Origin: an uncultured Collinsella sp.
GTDB taxonomy: Bacteria; Actinomycetota; Coriobacteriia; Coriobacteriales; Coriobacteriaceae
Direction: 5' to 3'
Assembly: GCA_902492545.1 (NCBI GenBank)
Contig: CABULX010000036.1
Span: 1-19,075 of the forward strand
Length of the DNA: 19,075 nucleotides
Shown here: positions 15,575 through 19,075 of the stretch, piece after piece
Layout: each line of letters opens with the position of its first letter
Numbering within the stretch: the stretch's first letter is position 1
The notes under the pieces: model-generated
What the model saw: only the letters and a program-made list of their open reading frames with translations
Databases searched by the model: none
What the model was told of the DNA's origin: nothing
Program-made: the position numbers and the translations under genes

Positions 15575-15668
15575 CCGCGAACGGTTGTATTTGTTCGGTA
15601 AGCGGTTTTGATTGACAGAAGTTTTCATGTTGTGGTATATGGCTCGGGTATCATGAGCACGTTATCAA
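15575..15668 (+). promoter_or_regulatory. lacI-2 promoter with paired CGGT motifs and third operator
   Basis: TTGACA (15612-15617) and TATATG (15636-15641) are 18 nt apart and form the best promoter in the window. Upstream lie CCGCGAACGGTT (15575-15586) and CGGTAAGCGGTT (15596-15607), 21 bp apart. A third LacI-2 site, ATGAGCACGTTATCAA (15653-15668), begins about 5 nt after the predicted start, as expected for autorepression. Bases 15379-15719 are otherwise without a gene. Confidence 0.65.
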
Positions 15669-15719
15669 TGTATGTACGATGCGCCATGGGCGCGGGGAAT
15701 AGTTGGGAAGCAGGTTAGC

Positions 15720-16757
15720 GTGGAAGGCATGGATCAGCAGACAAGGAATGGTCGTTCGGCGAGCGCGGCAGAGGTTGCGGCGCTCGCTGGCGTGAGCCGC
15801 CAGACTGTGTCTCGCGTGGTCAACGGTATGCCCAACGTGACGGAAAAGACGCGCAAGCGTGTGCTGGCCGCCATGGAAGAGCTGGGCTTTCGTCCCAATT
15901 TTGCTGGAGCGGCGTTGCGCGGCGGGTCGTATCGTTCTATTGGCCTGTGCATGTACAACATCACACGTGTCGGTAACCTGGCGACGCTCGAGGGTATCAT
16001 GCAAGCGGCGCGCGAGCACGATTTTGCCGTCACTATGATCGAGATGGGCGGCGACAAGCCCTATGCACTTGCCGATGCCTCGCGCCGCATGGTCGAGCGA
16101 CCCGTCGACGGTATGATTCTCAACATGAACCGCATGGCTCCCGATTTTGAGGAGTTTGTTCCCCAGCCGGGAGTGCGAACGGTCATCCTGTCCATGTATG
16201 CGCATCCGCGCTGCACGACGATCGACTCCGACCAGTATGGTTCGTGCGAGCTGTTGACCAATTATCTGCTGGAACATGGTCACTCGAATATGCGGTTTGT
16301 GGCGGGTCCGGAAAACTCGATTTCCTCACGTTTTCGTGAGGCCGGTTGGCGCGATACGCTGGGTCGTGCTCATGTCGATGCCGCTCCGATGCTGCGTGGC
16401 GATTGGAGTGCGGACAGTGGGTACGCCATGGGCGAGCGGATTGCGGCCGAGGTGCTTGCCGGCGGGTCGCAGGCGCCGACTGCCGTGCTTGCGGCAAATG
16501 ACCAGATGGCGCTGGGCGTTATCGCCGCGCTCGAGAACGCGGGCCTGTCCGTGCCCGACGACGTGAGCGTGGTTGGTATCGACGACGCACTCGAGGGACT
16601 TGTTCCTCACAATCGGCTGACGACGCTGCGATTTGATTTGCGCGGTGTCGGTAAGCTTGCGTTTGAGGCGGCGATTGGAGAGAGCTCGTCTATCGAGGCG
16701 ATTCATGTGCCGAGCACGCTGGTCGAACGCTCGACTGTTAGGGACATACGGGGTTAG
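15720..16757 (+). CDS. LacI-family transcriptional regulator 2 (unit C)
   Basis: 345 residues. The helix-turn-helix is SAAEVAALAGVSRQTVSRVVNG, the hinge follows (FRPNFAGAALRGGSYRSIGL), and the sensor core ends in AANDQMALGVIAALE and VSVVGIDDA. It is clearly related to LacI regulator 1 over its length (MILNMNRM, GDWSADSGYA), so the two arose by duplication and divergence. GTG 15720 is preferred (AGG 5 nt upstream); ATG 15729 is only 1 nt from GGAAGG, and the ATG at 15672 lies just past the third operator with no ribosome site. It diverges from lacG-lacE unit C, and its three operators there share one consensus distinct from that of LacI-1, so the two regulators should not cross-talk. Confidence 0.93.
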   Translation: MEGMDQQTRNGRSASAAEVAALAGVSRQTVSRVVNGMPNVTEKTRKRVLAAMEELGFRPNFAGAALRGGSYRSIGLCMYNITRVGNLATLEGIMQAAREHDFAVTMIEMGGDKPYALADASRRMVERPVDGMILNMNRMAPDFEEFVPQPGVRTVILSMYAHPRCTTIDSDQYGSCELLTNYLLEHGHSNMRFVAGPENSISSRFREAGWRDTLGRAHVDAAPMLRGDWSADSGYAMGERIAAEVLAGGSQAPTAVLAANDQMALGVIAALENAGLSVPDDVSVVGIDDALEGLVPHNRLTTLRFDLRGVGKLAFEAAIGESSSIEAIHVPSTLVERSTVRDIRG

Positions 16758-16771
16758 GTCCTACTCCGTTT

Positions 16772-16909
16772 GTCTCGATTTGTAACAGGTAGACGGTCAA
16801 AAGCGGGCTACGTGTTACAGATTTAGATTCTTCGGAAAGAGCAATCCTGTTCGTCTCAATCTGTAACAGCTAGGACCCAAAAACTCGGCTAGATGTTACA
16901 GATTGAGAC
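16772..16909 (+). repeat. Array 4: two 57-bp palindromic elements (R8, R9)
   Basis: R8 is 16772-16828 and R9 is 16853-16909, a pitch of 81 bp. R9 has perfect 16-bp arms and the TAGGACCC core; R8 has the TAGACGGTC core, one true arm mismatch and three wobble pairs. The array begins 14 bp after the lacI-2 stop and no other hairpin with a T-run serves that gene. Confidence 0.9.
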
Positions 16910-16925
16910 AAACGGACCCCGAACC

Positions 16926-16975
16926 GCCCAAAAAGGCCGGGGGCGGCGCGCCGTGTGACGTGCCACCCCCGGCTG
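16926..16975 (-). terminator. Rho-independent terminator of unit D lacE-lacG operon
   Basis: GCCGGGGG (16936-16943) pairs with CCCCCGGC (16966-16973), with further GC-rich pairing possible inside. On the minus strand the hairpin is followed by CTTTTTGGG. It lies about 60 bp after the lacG stop. Confidence 0.75.
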
Positions 16976-17034
16976 AGAAATGGGGGACAGGTTATGTGGG
17001 CGGTGCAACTCCGCCAACCGCTCGTCGCAAGCCG

Positions 17035-18474
17035 CTAGTCCAGACGACGGGTTTGCGCCACGTGCTTATACCAGTATGCGCTTGCCTTGGGTGTGCGCTT
17101 CTGGGTTTCAAAGTCAACGTAGAAGAAGCCGTAACGCTTGTTGTAGCCATTGGTCCAGGAGAACTGATCCTGCAGGCTCCACAGGAAGTAGCCGCCCACG
17201 TTGACACCCACCTCCATGGCCTTGAGCAACCAGCGCAGGTGCTGCTCGATGTAGTCGATGCGCGGCTGGTCGTCCACAAAACCGTCCTTGTAGGGGTCCT
17301 TGTAGCCCATGCCGTTCTCGGTGATGAAGATCTGCTTGTAGTTGGGGTAGCGCTGCTTAATGTAGACGAGCAGATCGAACAGACCCTCGGGATAGATGAT
17401 CCAGTCCCAGTCGGTGGTGGGGATGCCAGGCTTGTTCACGTGCTCGCCAATGCCCTTGACGCGCCAGCGGCCGGTGCCCTTCTCGCCCGTACCGTTGTGG
17501 TGCAGGTCGTTCTCGCCATCGTAAGCCTTCAAGAAACGGCACTGGTAGTTGTTAACGCCCAGGTAGTCGTTGTAGAGCGCGGCCTCGCGCATGATCTCGA
17601 GGTCCTCATCCGGGATCTCGATGGTGCCGCCCGAGACGGCAGCCAGGCGGTTAGCGCACTCGAGCGTATCGGGCGCATAGTCGCCGCGGAAGGTGGCGTC
17701 GAGCAAAAACTGGTTCTGCAGCACGTGCTCGTTGTTGGCGGCTTTGATGTCGGCGGGGTCGTTCTCGTTGAGCGGATACTTAAACTCCAACGACTGGATG
17801 ACGCCGATCTTGCCCTTAAAACCGCCGTTGTGGAAGGCCAGTACTGCCTTGGCGTGGGCGAGCATCATGTTGTGCTCGCACTGGAAGGCCTCGGCCAGAT
17901 GCGCCTTGACGCCACCGGGGAAGGTGCCCTCGATGTAGGTGTTGGAGGCGTCGGCCCAGATCTCGTTAAAGGTGAACCAATAGGTCACCTGGTCGGCGTA
18001 CTCCTTAAAGCAGAAGGTGGCAAAGTCCACAAAGGCGTCGATGGTCTCGCGGTTGAGGAAGTTGCCCTTCTCAAAGAGGGACAGCGGCGTATCAAAGTGA
18101 TGCAGCGTGACAAACGGCTCAACGTGGTGCTTGTGGCACTCGGCGAAGAGATCGTGATAGAACTGGACGCCCTCGGGGTTAATCTCACCGGTGCCGTTGG
18201 GAAAGATGCGGCTCCAGGCGATGGAGAGGCGAATGCCGTTGATGCCGAACTCCTCGCACAGCTCCAAATCGACGGGGTACTGGTTGTAGAAGTCCGAAGC
18301 GGGATCGGGGGAGAAACGGCCCTGGGCCTCCAGGAAGTCGTCCCAGGCAACCTTGCCCTTACCGTGAGTGCGGGTCTCGCCCTCTACCTGGTAGGCAGCA
18401 GTGGCGCCGCCAAAGACAAAGTCCTCGGGAAACTGCGCGGGCGGGTTGGTTACGCTAGCAGGGTTAACGGACAT
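17035..18474 (-). CDS. lacG: GH1 6-phospho-beta-galactosidase (LacG-like), unit D
   Basis: 479 residues. FTFNE carries the acid/base Glu (about 171), ITENG the nucleophile (about 386), and FSWTNGYNKRYG the phosphate-binding Ser 439, Lys 446 and Tyr 448 with the LacG-type Trp. VEPFVTLHHFDTP and CHKHHVEPF match known LacG sequences almost residue for residue, making this the most LacG-like of the GH1 genes here. It is much closer to the unit B enzyme than to that of unit C. The start at ATG 18474 has a weak ribosome site (GGA 5 nt upstream). It is the second gene after lacE of unit D, 66 bp downstream, with a hairpin between. Confidence 0.93.
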   Translation of the reverse strand: MSVNPASVTNPPAQFPEDFVFGGATAAYQVEGETRTHGKGKVAWDDFLEAQGRFSPDPASDFYNQYPVDLELCEEFGINGIRLSIAWSRIFPNGTGEINPEGVQFYHDLFAECHKHHVEPFVTLHHFDTPLSLFEKGNFLNRETIDAFVDFATFCFKEYADQVTYWFTFNEIWADASNTYIEGTFPGGVKAHLAEAFQCEHNMMLAHAKAVLAFHNGGFKGKIGVIQSLEFKYPLNENDPADIKAANNEHVLQNQFLLDATFRGDYAPDTLECANRLAAVSGGTIEIPDEDLEIMREAALYNDYLGVNNYQCRFLKAYDGENDLHHNGTGEKGTGRWRVKGIGEHVNKPGIPTTDWDWIIYPEGLFDLLVYIKQRYPNYKQIFITENGMGYKDPYKDGFVDDQPRIDYIEQHLRWLLKAMEVGVNVGGYFLWSLQDQFSWTNGYNKRYGFFYVDFETQKRTPKASAYWYKHVAQTRRLD

Positions 18475-18498
18475 GATGATCCAATCGTCTAAATCGAA

Positions 18499-18530
18499 GG
18501 GCCAGCCGGTCTCGGATAGTCGGCTGGCCC
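18499..18530 (-). other. Intercistronic GC-rich hairpin between lacE and lacG, unit D
   Basis: GGGCCAGCCG (18499-18508) pairs perfectly with CGGCTGGCCC (18521-18530) around a 12-nt loop. TTCGATTTAG follows in the direction of transcription, too poor in T for a firm terminator, so partial termination or mRNA stabilisation is possible. Confidence 0.65.
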
Positions 18531-18540
18531 TGAGCGTTAC

Positions 18541-19075
18541 TTACTTCGAGAGTTGCTCGCTTACGAAGGCGAGAGACTTGTCGCCGTTCTGGGAGAGCTC
18601 GATGTACTGCTTACCGCGGCAGGCGACGCATTTGTTGCCCACGCGCTCGCAGTCCTTCTGCAGGTCGGCCAGGTAGCTTGCGGCCTGCGGGGCCAGGACG
18701 ACCAGGTCAAAGTCGGGGAGCATGTCAACGTGGTTGCCATAGGCCTCGGCAGCGGTCTCAAGATTGATGCCGCGCTCTTTGGCAGCCTTGGCCAGCGCGT
18801 TGGCGAGAAGGCCCGAGGTACCGCCGCCCTGGCAGAGCACGAGCACGCGCTTGCCGTTGAGGTCGCTGGCGGTCGTTGCCTCAGTGGGGACAGCGGCGGG
18901 GGCGTCGGCCTTCACGGCCTCGGCAGCGGCGCCGGCGGCAACGCTCTTGGCATCGGCCTTGCCCTGGAAAGCGTCGTTGAGCTTGGCGGCCTTCTCGGCG
19001 TTCTTGGCGGCGAGCTCCTCCTCGGAAATCTCGGCCTCCTCGGCGCACTTCTGGGCGTCGTAGGCACGGAAGAAC
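18541..19075 (-). CDS. lacE: PTS lactose-family EIICB permease (LacE-like), unit D, 5' end beyond the window
   Basis: Only the last 177 residues are present; the frame is open to the window edge. They cover the tail of EIIC (FFRAYDAQKCAEEAE, aligning with FCKAYDNVLCKQEAE of unit C), an Ala/Glu/Lys-rich linker, and the EIIB domain. VLVLCQGGGTSGLL holds the phosphocysteine 97 residues before the end. This EIIB (AYGNHVDMLPDFDLVVLAPQ) differs from the closely similar ones of units A-C and in places is nearer to the classical LacE EIIB. A GTG near 18915 could be mistaken for a start, but the frame continues upstream with clear homology. It is the upstream partner of lacG in unit D. Confidence 0.9.
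   Translation of the reverse strand, partial: FFRAYDAQKCAEEAEISEEELAAKNAEKAAKLNDAFQGKADAKSVAAGAAAEAVKADAPAAVPTEATTASDLNGKRVLVLCQGGGTSGLLANALAKAAKERGINLETAAEAYGNHVDMLPDFDLVVLAPQAASYLADLQKDCERVGNKCVACRGKQYIELSQNGDKSLAFVSEQLSK

Noticed and set aside
1..19075. tRNA, rRNA, insertion-sequence or prophage genes
   Set aside because: None recognised by eye in any intergenic gap or coding frame.

Overview
The window looks like part of an actinobacterial chromosome of the Coriobacteriia, most likely a gut Collinsella-type organism. This is an inference from the mixed moderate-to-high GC, the codon usage, and the dense lactose-type PTS and family-1 glycosidase genes under LacI, DeoR and GntR regulators. 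No rRNA or tRNA gene or marker gene is present to prove it.

Layout, left to right. (1) A DeoR-family regulator (+) is followed by two copies of a 57-bp palindromic element. (2) Unit A has a GntR/HutC regulator and a TIM-barrel-like protein of unknown function (both -), divergent from a lactose/cellobiose-family EIICB permease (+). It is bounded on the right by a broken second DeoR copy. (3) A Fic protein with a C-terminal winged helix (-) sits behind a striking four-site operator. (4) Unit B has lacE-type EIICB then lacG-type 6-phospho-beta-galactosidase (-), divergent from LacI regulator 1 (+). (5) Unit C has lacG then lacE (-; gene order reversed), divergent from LacI regulator 2 (+). (6) Unit D has lacE (cut by the window end) then lacG (-).

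The genes fit one scheme. Each EIICB imports a beta-galactoside or related disaccharide and phosphorylates it at C6. The partner GH1 enzyme hydrolyses the phosphorylated sugar in the cytoplasm. A divergently transcribed regulator senses sugar through operators in the shared promoter region. All GH1 enzymes keep the Ser-Trp...Lys-Arg-Tyr phosphate-binding signature of LacG rather than that of 6-phospho-beta-glucosidases. No EIIA (LacF) is present, so one must be supplied from elsewhere.

The most unusual signal is a family of nine palindromic elements, each exactly 57 bp. They occur only between genes, in four tandem arrays (2+2+3+2) with a pitch of 79-81 bp, all in the same orientation and all at the 3' side of minus-strand transcription units. 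I do not recognise them as a described family. Other notable signals are the operator array of fic, a CGGTRAACGGTT-like motif shared by three regulatory regions (paired at 21 bp upstream of both lacI genes), and GC-rich hairpins without T-runs at all three lacE/lacG junctions.
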